Origin: Lacinutrix jangbogonensis | GTDB taxonomy: Bacteria; Bacteroidota; Bacteroidia; Flavobacteriales; Flavobacteriaceae | NCBI RefSeq assembly: GCF_000797445.1 | Contig: NZ_JSWF01000032.1 | Location: 124,001-188,000 of the forward strand | Length of the DNA: 64,000 bases | Direction: 5' to 3' | Shown here: positions 54,646 to 62,727 of the stretch, piece by piece | Position numbering within the stretch: position 1 is the first letter of the stretch | How the letters are laid out: the number at the start of each line of letters is the position of its first letter | The notes under the pieces: generated by a model | Told to the model about the DNA's origin: nothing | What the model saw: the letters and a program-made list of their open reading frames with translations, nothing else | Databases searched by the model: none | Position numbers and translations under genes: made by a program

Positions 54646-56178
54646 CTAATGTTTAAAATGACGTGTTCCTGTAAATACCATAGCGACTTCATTGTCATTA
54701 CAATAATCAATGCTTAATTGGTCTTTTATAGAACCTCCTGGTTGGATTACAGCCGAAACTCCTGCGTTTTTTGCAATTTCTACGCAGTCTGGAAACGGAA
54801 AAAAAGCATCACTCGCCATAACACTTCCTTTTAAATTGAATTTAAAAGATTGTGCTTTGTGTATCGCTTGGTTTAAAGCATCTACACGACTTGTTTGTCC
54901 TGTGCCACTTGCACATAATTGTCTGCCTTTTACAAGTACAATAGTGTTAGACTTTGTATGCTTACAAATTTTAGAAGCAAAAATTAAATCGTCTAATTCT
55001 TCTGTTGTTGGTGCTTTTGTTGTTGCGTTTTTAAGGTCTTCTAATGTGTCTGTTATATTATTTCTGTCTTGCACTAAAATACCGTTTAAACAAGTTCTTG
55101 CAGTAGTTTGCGCAAATTCAGCATTTTTTAAAATTAAAAGCACTCTATTTTTCTTGCCTTTTAAAATGGTTTCAGCTTCAGTAGAAAAACTTGGAGCAAT
55201 TACCACCTCGCAAAATAACTTATGGATTTCTTCCGCAGTTGCAGCATCAATTTCAGTATTAGAAATTAGTACGCCTCCAAAAGCAGAAACAGGGTCGCCA
55301 GCTAAAGCATCGGTATAAGCTTGGTGTAAAGTGTTACGTTGTGCTAAACCACAAGCGTTATTATGTTTTAAGATTGCAAAGGTTGGCGCATCGTTTTTAA
55401 ACTCTGCCATTAAATTTACTGCTGCATCAACATCTAAAAGGTTGTTGTAGCTTAATTCTTTACCATGTAGTTTGGTGAACATCTCGTCAAAATTTCCGAA
55501 GAAAAAACCACGTTGATGTGGGTTTTCTCCATAACGCAATACTTTTCCGTTAGTTTCAGAAATTTTTAAAGCTGCTATTTCATGATCGGCATTAAAGTAA
55601 TTGAATATTGCAGAATCATAATGAGAAGATACATTGAATGCTTTTGCAGCGAAACTTCTTCTATCTTCTTCAGATAAATCACCTTTCTTGTCTGTAATCA
55701 ATTCTAAAAACTCAGCATAATCATCTACCGAAGAAACGCAAATAACATCAGCATAATTTTTTGCTGCTGCGCGAATAAGAGAAATACCTCCAATATCAAT
55801 TTTCTCAATAATATCTTGATTAGCAGCACCCGAAGCTACAGTTTTTTCAAAAGGATACAAATCGACAATTACTATATCAATTTGTGGAATATCGAATGCC
55901 TTCATTTCAGCAACATCACCATCATGATTTTGGCGATTTAAAATACCTCCAAATACTTTTGGGTGAAGTGTTTTTACGCGACCTCCAAGAATTGAAGGAT
56001 ACGATGTTACGTCTTCCACAGGAACGACTTTAATACCTAAGTCGCTAATAAATTTTTCTGTTCCACCAGTAGAATAAATAGTAACGCCTTGTTTATCCAG
56101 TGCTTTAACAATTGGCTCTAAGCCATCTTTGCTAAATACCGAAATTAATGCAGATTTAATTGTTTTGTTATTGCTCAT
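54646..56178 (-). CDS. purH: Bifunctional AICAR formyltransferase / IMP cyclohydrolase
   Basis: It catalyses the last two steps of IMP synthesis. The 510-residue protein has the MGS-like cyclohydrolase domain (about 1-190: SALISVFSKDGLEPIVKAL, STGGTEKFI, GGRVKTLHPKVFGGIL) and the AICAR transformylase domain (about 200-510: LRYGENPHQRGFFF, LKHNNACGLA with the catalytic Lys-His, SDAFFPFPD, QPGGSIKDQ). It is monocistronic, with its own terminator. Confidence 0.98.
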   Translation of the reverse strand: MSNNKTIKSALISVFSKDGLEPIVKALDKQGVTIYSTGGTEKFISDLGIKVVPVEDVTSYPSILGGRVKTLHPKVFGGILNRQNHDGDVAEMKAFDIPQIDIVIVDLYPFEKTVASGAANQDIIEKIDIGGISLIRAAAKNYADVICVSSVDDYAEFLELITDKKGDLSEEDRRSFAAKAFNVSSHYDSAIFNYFNADHEIAALKISETNGKVLRYGENPHQRGFFFGNFDEMFTKLHGKELSYNNLLDVDAAVNLMAEFKNDAPTFAILKHNNACGLAQRNTLHQAYTDALAGDPVSAFGGVLISNTEIDAATAEEIHKLFCEVVIAPSFSTEAETILKGKKNRVLLILKNAEFAQTTARTCLNGILVQDRNNITDTLEDLKNATTKAPTTEELDDLIFASKICKHTKSNTIVLVKGRQLCASGTGQTSRVDALNQAIHKAQSFKFNLKGSVMASDAFFPFPDCVEIAKNAGVSAVIQPGGSIKDQLSIDYCNDNEVAMVFTGTRHFKH

Positions 56179-56354
56179 TAGTAGTTGTGTTAATAAGCGA
56201 GCAAATTTACAAAAAAAGGAAATGTAATTAACTCAAAAAGTCTATTGGGTTTTTAACTAAAAATAGATGTTGTTAACATTTTATAGTTAAAGATACAGAA
56301 CCAAATTATAAAAACTGTATCTTAAGAATGGTTTAAACATTAAAACGCAAACTG

Positions 56355-56783
56355 ATGAAAGTAAAACTACTAGTTATATTAATTTCAGTTTTATTTATAA
56401 GTTGTCAAAATGATGATGAACAAAATGATACTGAACAAAATAATGATGTTCAAACTGAGGCCATAGAGGGTTCTTGGAATTTAAAACATGTTTATGGCGG
56501 ATTTTCACCAGTTAATATAGATTATACTTTTGGCGATGTAAAATGGACTTTTAATGAAAGTAATAGAAATGTTGTTATAGAAAATAATGTTCTAACCACT
56601 GGTCCAGAAGATATTCATGCTGGATTAGATAGTGGAATCTATAGTTTTGAAATCCAACTCGAAAATGATTTACAAACATTGTATATCGATAGTGTAGAAA
56701 TAGGAACTATACTTATTTCAGGAGATAATTTGGATATTGATAATGGTCTAGCTCTTGATGGTTTTGTTAATAAAGGTAAATGA
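56355..56783 (+). CDS. Small lipoprotein, lipocalin-like
   Basis: A 142-residue lipoprotein: lipobox LFISC (Cys17), then an Asn/Asp/Glu/Gln-rich linker (NDDEQNDTEQNND) and a beta-rich domain opening GSWNLKHVYGGF, typical of the short lipocalin-like proteins common in Flavobacteriia. No binding residues can be assigned. It is convergent with the GAF-domain gene. Confidence 0.7.
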   Translation: MKVKLLVILISVLFISCQNDDEQNDTEQNNDVQTEAIEGSWNLKHVYGGFSPVNIDYTFGDVKWTFNESNRNVVIENNVLTTGPEDIHAGLDSGIYSFEIQLENDLQTLYIDSVEIGTILISGDNLDIDNGLALDGFVNKGK

Positions 56784-56789
56784 CTTTTT

Positions 56790-57248
56790 TTATTCTAGTG
56801 TTTTAGCAACTTCACTGCAAACAAACTCTAAAAAACGTTCATCTTCTTCTGTAAAAGGATTTGGAGTATTAGAATCTATATCTATTTGTCCAATATTTTC
56901 ACCATTTACAAAAATAGGAATTACAATTTCAGCCTTTACAGTAATACTACAAGCGATATAATTATCTTGAGCAGCAACGTCTGGTACTACAAAGTTTTCA
57001 TTACTAACTGCTACTTGACCGCAGATGCCTTTTCCAAAAGGAATAATAGTATGGTCTGTGGGCTCACCAACATAAGGTCCAAGCTTTAATTCGTTCTTGT
57101 TGCCATTTTTAAAATAAAAGCCAACCCAATTATAATGGTTAATATTTGCTTCTAATAACTCACAAATTGACATTAAGCGCTCATCTATAGCGATTTTAGA
57201 ATTAGAAAGTATAGCTTCAGTTTTTTGTTTTAAAGTGTCAAAAATCAT
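56790..57248 (-). CDS. GAF domain protein, possible free methionine-(R)-sulfoxide reductase
   Basis: A 152-residue single GAF domain. The segments NHYNWVGFYF, GKGICGQVA and NYIACSITVKAEIVIPIF correspond to those of the fRMsr (YebR) family, including two of its three redox cysteines (in GKGICG and IACS). The third is not obvious. If active, it would reduce free methionine-R-sulfoxide, which would fit with the methionine-rich theme of the window, but a plain GAF protein cannot be excluded. Confidence 0.72.
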   Translation of the reverse strand: MIFDTLKQKTEAILSNSKIAIDERLMSICELLEANINHYNWVGFYFKNGNKNELKLGPYVGEPTDHTIIPFGKGICGQVAVSNENFVVPDVAAQDNYIACSITVKAEIVIPIFVNGENIGQIDIDSNTPNPFTEEDERFLEFVCSEVAKTLE

Positions 57249-57329
57249 TAGGATAAAAATTTTAGTAAAAGTATTTAAAAAGGCGTAGTTTTAAACTCTC
57301 AAAATCTAATTATTTTTACAAAAAAAAAA

Positions 57330-57881
57330 TTGAAAACTCTTTTTATAAAGTATAAGTCTGTAATAAAATTTATTCTTACATTTTTGTTAGTGTATATTGG
57401 TTTATCTATAGTATATAACTTATATCTTAATACTTCTATTGGTTCAAAGTATCATCCAGATTATATAACGAATGCAGTAGCATACCAAACGGAAGCTTTG
57501 CTAAGTATGGTTGGTTATGAGGCTCAGGTTATTAAACATCCTGAGGAGCCTTCGATGAAGATGATAGTAAGAGGTAAGTATATTGCCAGAATAGTAGAAG
57601 GTTGTAATGCTATTAGTGTTATTGTTTTATTTATTTCTTTTGTTGTTGCTTTTTCGGGAAAATTAAAAACAACAATTTTATTTTTATTATCTGGAAGTGT
57701 TATTATTTATACTGTAAATCTTATTCGAATCGTTATTCTATCCATTGGATTGTACCATTATCCATGGAGAAATGCTATTTTACATTCAGTAATCTTTCCT
57801 GCAATAATTTATGGAATGGTGTTTTTATTATGGATGCTTTGGGTGAATAGATTCTCTAATATTGGTAAAAATAATGGATAA
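57330..57881 (+). CDS. xrtF: Exosortase family protein XrtF
   Basis: A 183-residue polytopic membrane protein, short like the exosortase F group. The three catalytic residues are seen in context: Cys in VEGCNAISV, Arg in VNLIRIVIL and His in NAILHSVIFP. Exosortases are transpeptidase-like enzymes thought to process proteins carrying a PEP-CTERM-type C-terminal signal. No candidate substrate with such a tail was seen in this window. The start is TTG, preceded by a run of nine A. Its stop overlaps the next start by eight bases. Confidence 0.88.
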   Translation: MKTLFIKYKSVIKFILTFLLVYIGLSIVYNLYLNTSIGSKYHPDYITNAVAYQTEALLSMVGYEAQVIKHPEEPSMKMIVRGKYIARIVEGCNAISVIVLFISFVVAFSGKLKTTILFLLSGSVIIYTVNLIRIVILSIGLYHYPWRNAILHSVIFPAIIYGMVFLLWMLWVNRFSNIGKNNG

Positions 57882-58302
57882 GTATAAAAAATATATCTGG
57901 CTATTTTTTCTTTTTGTTTTATTAGCGATGGTCCGTGGTTTTGAAAACGAGCTTTTTTATGATCCGTATCTAAAATTCTTTAAAGGCGATTATTTGTATA
58001 TAGATTCTCCTAGACGTGAAGTTTTACATTTAGCACTATCAACATCACTACGCTATTTAATTAACTCCATCGTTTCTTTAGCTATTTTATATGGTTTTTT
58101 TAAGGATATAAGTATTGTGAAATTTTCGGTTTTAGTCTACGGTTTTTCTTATGTTGTTCTGCTTATATTGTTTTTGTTCTTTGTATTAAATCCACAACAA
58201 GAAGATTATTATATGTTTTTTAATATTCGAAGGTTTTTAATTCAGCCAGTAATACTGTTATTATTGCTTCCGGCGTTTTATTACCATAGAAAAAGAACAT
58301 AA
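57874..58302 (+). CDS. Exosortase F system-associated membrane protein
   Basis: A 142-residue protein with about four membrane segments. It is the conserved neighbour found next to XrtF in Flavobacteriaceae (GFENELFYDPYLKFFKGDY near the N-terminus is characteristic). The function is unknown. ATG 57874 was chosen because it overlaps the xrtF stop (ATGGATAA), which indicates translational coupling; an in-frame ATG four codons upstream is less likely. Confidence 0.82.
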   Translation: MDKYKKYIWLFFLFVLLAMVRGFENELFYDPYLKFFKGDYLYIDSPRREVLHLALSTSLRYLINSIVSLAILYGFFKDISIVKFSVLVYGFSYVVLLILFLFFVLNPQQEDYYMFFNIRRFLIQPVILLLLLPAFYYHRKRT

Positions 58303-58361
58303 ATTAGTGTTAAAGCTAATAATAATATGCATTGTTTATGTTATTTTATTAACTTTGTAAT

Positions 58362-58766
58362 GTGAAAATCAGTTTATTAAATAAAAGTTTATCTTTTTTA
58401 ATGGCATTTATTGTGTTGTTTTCAACGCTATCATTTACCATTGAGTCTCACTATTGTGGGAATAATTTAATTGATACTGCTGTTTTTTCTAAAGTGAAGA
58501 ACTGCGGAATGGAATCTTCAGCAACAACACTAATTAAGAAAAGTTGTTGTAAAGATGAGGTTGTAGTAGTTCAAGGTCAAGACCAACTTAAACTTAACAC
58601 CTTTGACGACCTTAATGTTAACCAACAGATACTTTTTACTTCTTACGTTTATAGTTATATATCTTTATTCATAAGCTTACCAAAGCAAGTTATTCCTAAT
58701 GAAGGATATGCGCCTCCAAACCTTTTCTGCGACATACAAGTATTAGATGAGACTTTCCTTATTTGA
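58362..58766 (+). CDS. Cysteine-rich HYC_CC_PP family protein
   Basis: A 134-residue protein with an N-terminal signal/anchor (about 1-25). Three landmarks that name the family are present in order: SHYCGN, KSCCKDEV and YAPPNL. Spaced Cys residues and one His suggest metal or redox chemistry, but no function is known. It precedes an HMA/MauE protein and a TonB receptor in what looks like one unit. The GTG start sits only five bases after a TAACTTTG box (58350-58357), so either the mRNA is nearly leaderless or another promoter is used. Confidence 0.8.
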   Translation: MKISLLNKSLSFLMAFIVLFSTLSFTIESHYCGNNLIDTAVFSKVKNCGMESSATTLIKKSCCKDEVVVVQGQDQLKLNTFDDLNVNQQILFTSYVYSYISLFISLPKQVIPNEGYAPPNLFCDIQVLDETFLI

Positions 58767-58783
58767 TAGATGGTTTCTTTTTC

Positions 58784-58806
58784 ATTTCTGCGTAGGCGGA
58801 AATCTC
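58784..58806 (+). repeat. Short palindromic repeat, copy 1
   Basis: ATTTCTGCGTAGGCGGAAAT followed by CTCA: an imperfect palindrome. A related copy (ATTCCTGCGCAAGTTAGGAA then TCTCA) lies at 61800-61824, also between genes of this operon. Confidence 0.6.
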
Positions 58807-58836
58807 AAATAGAAATAAGTTATTAAATAAAACATA

Positions 58837-59562
58837 ATGAAACATACATATACAGTTGCAGGCATGACCTGCAATGGCTGTAGTGCTTCGGTTGAAAAAA
58901 GCCTGAATGCGCTACCAAAAGTGATAAGTGCCTCTGTTGATCTTGAAGAAGCAGAAGCGACCGTTGAGATGTCTCAGTACATTTCAATAGAAACTTTAAA
59001 AGCGGCTTTACCCGAAAAATTTTCAATTTTAGAAAAAGAACAAAAAAATGTCTTTTCATCTGCAAAGCGTGAAGAACAAAAAAGTGACCTTCAGCAATTA
59101 AAACCATTATTTATAATCTTTGGTTATATAACAATGGCTTCAATATTATTGCATTATAAAAATTGGGATTGGAGCGACTTTATGCTCGATTTTATGGGCT
59201 TATTCTATGTGGTTTTTAGCTTTTTTAAAATATTAGATTTAAAGGGCTTTCCGGAATCTTTTAAAATGTACGACCCATTGGCGAAAGCCTTTCCTTTTTA
59301 TGGAAAAATCTATCCTTTTCTTGAGTTGACATTGGGCTTACTGTTTTTAATGCGTATACAAATACCTTTAGCTTTAGCTGTTACTATTATTATTTTAGGA
59401 GTGACCACAATAGGCGTAACGAAAACACTTTTAGATAAAAAAGCAATACAATGTGCTTGTTTAGGTACAGCTCTAAAATTGCCAATGACGAAAGCAACAT
59501 TTATTGAAAATACCATCATGATTATTATGGCAATTATTATGTTAATCAATATCTATTTGTAA
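58837..59562 (+). CDS. HMA domain fused to MauE/DoxX-like membrane domain
   Basis: A 241-residue fusion. The N-terminal heavy-metal-associated domain (1-70) has the metal-binding MTCNGCSAS motif. After a linker, four membrane helices (about 85-240) with KAIQCACLGTAL near the end resemble the MauE/DoxX-type redox membrane domain, whose Cys pair may relay electrons or metal. The stop overlaps the ATG of the TonB receptor gene by one base. Together with that gene and the later HMA protein it suggests transition-metal uptake or handling; copper is a guess. Confidence 0.85.
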   Translation: MKHTYTVAGMTCNGCSASVEKSLNALPKVISASVDLEEAEATVEMSQYISIETLKAALPEKFSILEKEQKNVFSSAKREEQKSDLQQLKPLFIIFGYITMASILLHYKNWDWSDFMLDFMGLFYVVFSFFKILDLKGFPESFKMYDPLAKAFPFYGKIYPFLELTLGLLFLMRIQIPLALAVTIIILGVTTIGVTKTLLDKKAIQCACLGTALKLPMTKATFIENTIMIIMAIIMLINIYL

Positions 59563-61796
59563 TGAAAAATATATTAAACTTATTGATATTATTGCCAATA
59601 TTTGCAATATCTCAAACGCAATTGAAAGGTGTTATTTTTGAAGAGAACTCTAATAAAACACCGCTTCCTGGAGCTAATGTGTTTTGGCTTGGAACTAAAG
59701 TTGGAGATGTGACTGATTTTGATGGAAAGTTCTCTTTACCTTATAAGAAGGAGTACAGTAAATTAGTAGTTAGTTTTGTAGGTTATAAAACAGATACATT
59801 AACAATACTAGAACCAAAAGCTATTAAACATAGTTTAAAACCTACAAGTGAGCTTGACGAAATTAACATTACTGCGAGAAAAAAGGCCTCTTCGAGTTCT
59901 TATTTATCAGCACAAAATATTATTACTGTAAGTAGCGATGAGTTATTAAAGGCTGCTTGCTGCAACCTTTCTGAAAGTTTTGAAACAAATCCATCCATCG
60001 ACGTTAATTTTGCAGATGCTGTAACTGGTACGCGACAAATTAAAATGTTGGGCTTAACGAGCCCATATATCTTAATTGCTACCGAAAACATCCCATCTAT
60101 TCGTGGAGCATCTCAAGCTTTTGGACTTAGTTTTATTCCAGGAACTTGGGTAGAGAGTATTCAAATTACAAAAGGAGCTGGTAGTGTTGTTAATGGTTAC
60201 GAGAGTATTGCGGGCCAAATAAATGCAGAGCTTGTAAAGCCGTCAAGCGATGATAAATTGTTTGTAAACCTTTATGCAGCTAGTAATGCGCGTTTGGAAT
60301 TAAATACACACCTTAATACTAAGGTTAGCGACAAATGGGATACAGGAATCTATTTACATGGAAGTACTCAAAATACAAAGCATGATGTAAATAATGATGG
60401 GTTTCTAGATATGCCATTGTATAGCCAAGTTAATATCATGAATCGTTGGCAATATACCAATCTAGAAAAAGGCTTCGTGAGTTTTATTAATTTGAAGTAT
60501 TTAAACGACCAGAAACAATCTGGACAATTAGATTTTAATCCCGAAACAGATAAGCTTACAACTAATAATTGGGGAAACGAAATAGACACCGAACGCTATG
60601 AGGTTTCTGCAAAATTAGGTTACGTTAATCCAGAGTTACCATGGCAAAGTCTTGGTTTACAAGCTGCATTTAGTGGTCACCAACAAGACTCTTATTTTGG
60701 TTTGAATATTTACGATATAGAGCATAATAGTTTGTATGCAAATTTAATATACAATACAATTATAAGCGACTCTAGGCATAAAATTAAAACAGGTGTAAGT
60801 TATACTTACGACCACTATAATGAACTTGTAAATACTACAGATTTTAAAAGAACGGAAAATTCAATTGGTGCTTTTGTGGAGTATAATTATTTTAATTTAG
60901 ATAAATTAAATGTTACTGCAGGATTAAGAATTGATAAACATAATCTATTAGGCACATTTATTACGCCTCGTCTTCACATGCGTTATACAACATGGGAAAA
61001 AGGTGTGTTTAGAGCTTCTATAGGCAGAGGGAAACGTAGCGCAAATATTTTTGCAGAAAACCAGAAACTATTCTCAACCTCTCGTGCAATAAATATATTA
61101 AACACAACAGGAGAAATTTATGGATTAGACCCAGAAATAGCATGGAATTATGGTGTGTCTTTTTTACAGGGATTTAGAGCGCTTGGTAGAAAAGGAGAAG
61201 TAACAGCAGATTTTTATAGAACTAATTTTAAAAATCAAGTTGTGGTAGATTATGAAAACCCACAAGAGGTAAATTTCTATAATTTAAATGGAGAGAGTTA
61301 TGCTAATAGTTTTCAAGTGGAGTTGCATTATGAAGCTTTCGATAATTTCGATATGCGTTTAGCTTATAAAAATTATGATGTAAAAACACAATTTAATTCT
61401 GGTAAATTAGAAAGACCACTAACACCAAAGCATCGTTTTTTTGCTAATGCTTCTTATAAAACACAAATGCAAGACGGCAAAACGGGACAATGGAAATTTG
61501 ATGCAACTTATAATTGGTTGGGAGCGCAGCGTTTCTCTTCTACACAAAATAATCCTGTGCAATATCAGTTGGCAGATTATTCTCCTACGGTTGCAACATT
61601 TAACGCTCAAGTAACTAAGGTGTTTTCTCCAAAATTTGAAGTATATTTAGGAGGTGAAAATATATTTAATACCAAACAAAATAACCCAATAGTATCGGCA
61701 GATAATCCTTTTGGTTCAAGTTTTGATACAACGTTTGTCTATGGACCAATTTTTGGTGCTAATTATTTTGCAGGATTGAGATATAAAATAAAGTAA
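59562..61796 (+). CDS. TonB-dependent receptor with carboxypeptidase-like regulatory domain
   Basis: A 744-residue outer-membrane receptor: signal peptide (about 1-17), CarboxypepD_reg-like domain (18-105, GVIFEENSNKTPLPGANVFWLGT), plug (about 115-235, with the unusual AACCNLSESFETNPSIDV and IQITKGAGSVVNGYESIAGQI) and a beta-barrel to FAGLRYKIK. A Cys-Cys pair in the plug is typical of the metal-linked group found beside HMA-domain genes in Bacteroidota. The substrate is inferred to be a metal complex from the neighbours only. Confidence 0.88.
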   Translation: MKNILNLLILLPIFAISQTQLKGVIFEENSNKTPLPGANVFWLGTKVGDVTDFDGKFSLPYKKEYSKLVVSFVGYKTDTLTILEPKAIKHSLKPTSELDEINITARKKASSSSYLSAQNIITVSSDELLKAACCNLSESFETNPSIDVNFADAVTGTRQIKMLGLTSPYILIATENIPSIRGASQAFGLSFIPGTWVESIQITKGAGSVVNGYESIAGQINAELVKPSSDDKLFVNLYAASNARLELNTHLNTKVSDKWDTGIYLHGSTQNTKHDVNNDGFLDMPLYSQVNIMNRWQYTNLEKGFVSFINLKYLNDQKQSGQLDFNPETDKLTTNNWGNEIDTERYEVSAKLGYVNPELPWQSLGLQAAFSGHQQDSYFGLNIYDIEHNSLYANLIYNTIISDSRHKIKTGVSYTYDHYNELVNTTDFKRTENSIGAFVEYNYFNLDKLNVTAGLRIDKHNLLGTFITPRLHMRYTTWEKGVFRASIGRGKRSANIFAENQKLFSTSRAINILNTTGEIYGLDPEIAWNYGVSFLQGFRALGRKGEVTADFYRTNFKNQVVVDYENPQEVNFYNLNGESYANSFQVELHYEAFDNFDMRLAYKNYDVKTQFNSGKLERPLTPKHRFFANASYKTQMQDGKTGQWKFDATYNWLGAQRFSSTQNNPVQYQLADYSPTVATFNAQVTKVFSPKFEVYLGGENIFNTKQNNPIVSADNPFGSSFDTTFVYGPIFGANYFAGLRYKIK

Positions 61797-61799
61797 TAA

Positions 61800-61824
61800 A
61801 TTCCTGCGCAAGTTAGGAATCTCA
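61800..61824 (+). repeat. Short palindromic repeat, copy 2
   Basis: ATTCCTGCGCAAGTTAGGAA then TCTCA, related to 58784-58806. It lies in the short gap after the TonB receptor gene. Confidence 0.55.
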
Positions 61825-61844
61825 TAATTATAAACTTAAACAAT

Positions 61845-62216
61845 ATGAAATCAATGAAACTAATAAAAAACACAGTAATAGTTTTAGTACTATTAATAAC
61901 ATCTGTAACATTCGCACAGAATAAAAATGAACGCGCCTCTTTAGAAGTAGATGGCGTTTGTTTAATGTGTAAAAAGAGAATTGAAAAAGCAAGTTTAAAC
62001 ACCAAAGGCGTTAAGTCTGCTATTTGGAATGTTGAAACACACGAATTAAAACTAATTTTCGACGAACGTAAAACAAATTTAGAAACTATTTCTAAAAGTA
62101 TTGCAGAAGTTGGACACGACACTAAAGAATTAAAAGCAACAGAAGAAGCTTATAATACTGTCCATCCATGTTGTAAGTATCGTGATGAAGAGGTACAAGA
62201 AGATCACAAAGATTAG
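61845..62216 (+). CDS. Periplasmic heavy-metal-associated (HMA) domain protein
   Basis: A 123-residue secreted protein with a signal peptide (about 1-24, TFAQN). The HMA fold (about 30-100) has its CxxC as VDGVCLMCKKRIEKA. A C-terminal tail, HPCCKYRDEEVQEDHKD, adds two Cys and several His/Asp/Glu, which could be a second metal site. It is likely the soluble carrier of the preceding HMA/TonB group. A terminator follows. Confidence 0.85.
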   Translation: MKSMKLIKNTVIVLVLLITSVTFAQNKNERASLEVDGVCLMCKKRIEKASLNTKGVKSAIWNVETHELKLIFDERKTNLETISKSIAEVGHDTKELKATEEAYNTVHPCCKYRDEEVQEDHKD

Positions 62217-62232
62217 TAATAGATTAAGTAAT

Positions 62233-62261
62233 AAAGCCTGAATTTCTATTCAGGCTTTTTA
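62233..62261 (+). terminator. Terminator of the HMA/TonB operon
   Basis: AAAGCCTGAAT, short loop, ATTCAGGCTTT then T. Eleven-base perfect stem. Confidence 0.9.
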
Positions 62262-62271
62262 TTTTCAATTT

Positions 62272-62562
62272 ATGCCATACAGAATTTACGTTATAGAACT
62301 ATCCAAACGAGTGTTTACCGAAAACGCAAAGTTTAGAACTGCTAATCCACAGTTTAATGGTGTTTTGGAATGCTTGTATGTTGGTATGACGAGTAAAACA
62401 CCAAAGGAACGCTTCATCCAACACAAAACAGGTTATAGAAATAAGAAAGGACATAAACTGTCATCTAATAGTGTAGAAAAGTATGGTTCTTATTTAATAT
62501 CAAGTTTATACAATCATATAGATCCAATTGTAACTAGAGCAGAAGCGCTTAAAATGGAATAA
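62272..62562 (+). CDS. GIY-YIG nuclease family protein with an early stop
   Basis: A 96-residue protein with the GIY-YIG layout: RIYVIEL as the first block and LYVGMTSKTPKERFIQH as the YIG block and conserved Arg. Reading on after the TAA at 62560-62562 the same frame gives ALALELRRKRYAVWFN and TAA at 62611-62613, which looks like the normal family end. The gene therefore probably lost its last 17 residues by a nonsense change at a position often Lys or Gln. Whether the short product is active is unclear. The substrate is unknown. Confidence 0.72.
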   Translation: MPYRIYVIELSKRVFTENAKFRTANPQFNGVLECLYVGMTSKTPKERFIQHKTGYRNKKGHKLSSNSVEKYGSYLISSLYNHIDPIVTRAEALKME

Positions 62563-62727
62563 GCTTTGGCTTTGGAATTAAGGCGAAAACGTTATGCGGT
62601 TTGGTTTAATTAAGATTGCTTGACTTTGTTAAAAAAATAAAGCTCAATTTCGTATCATACTAATACACCTTTGCTGGGCTTGTCTCAGTATTGGAATAAT
62701 TTATTTTACAGAAGTACTACCTTCAAT

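Noticed and set aside
54710-55318. 202-codon plus-strand ORF
   Set aside because: Antisense to purH, whose catalytic motifs are intact.
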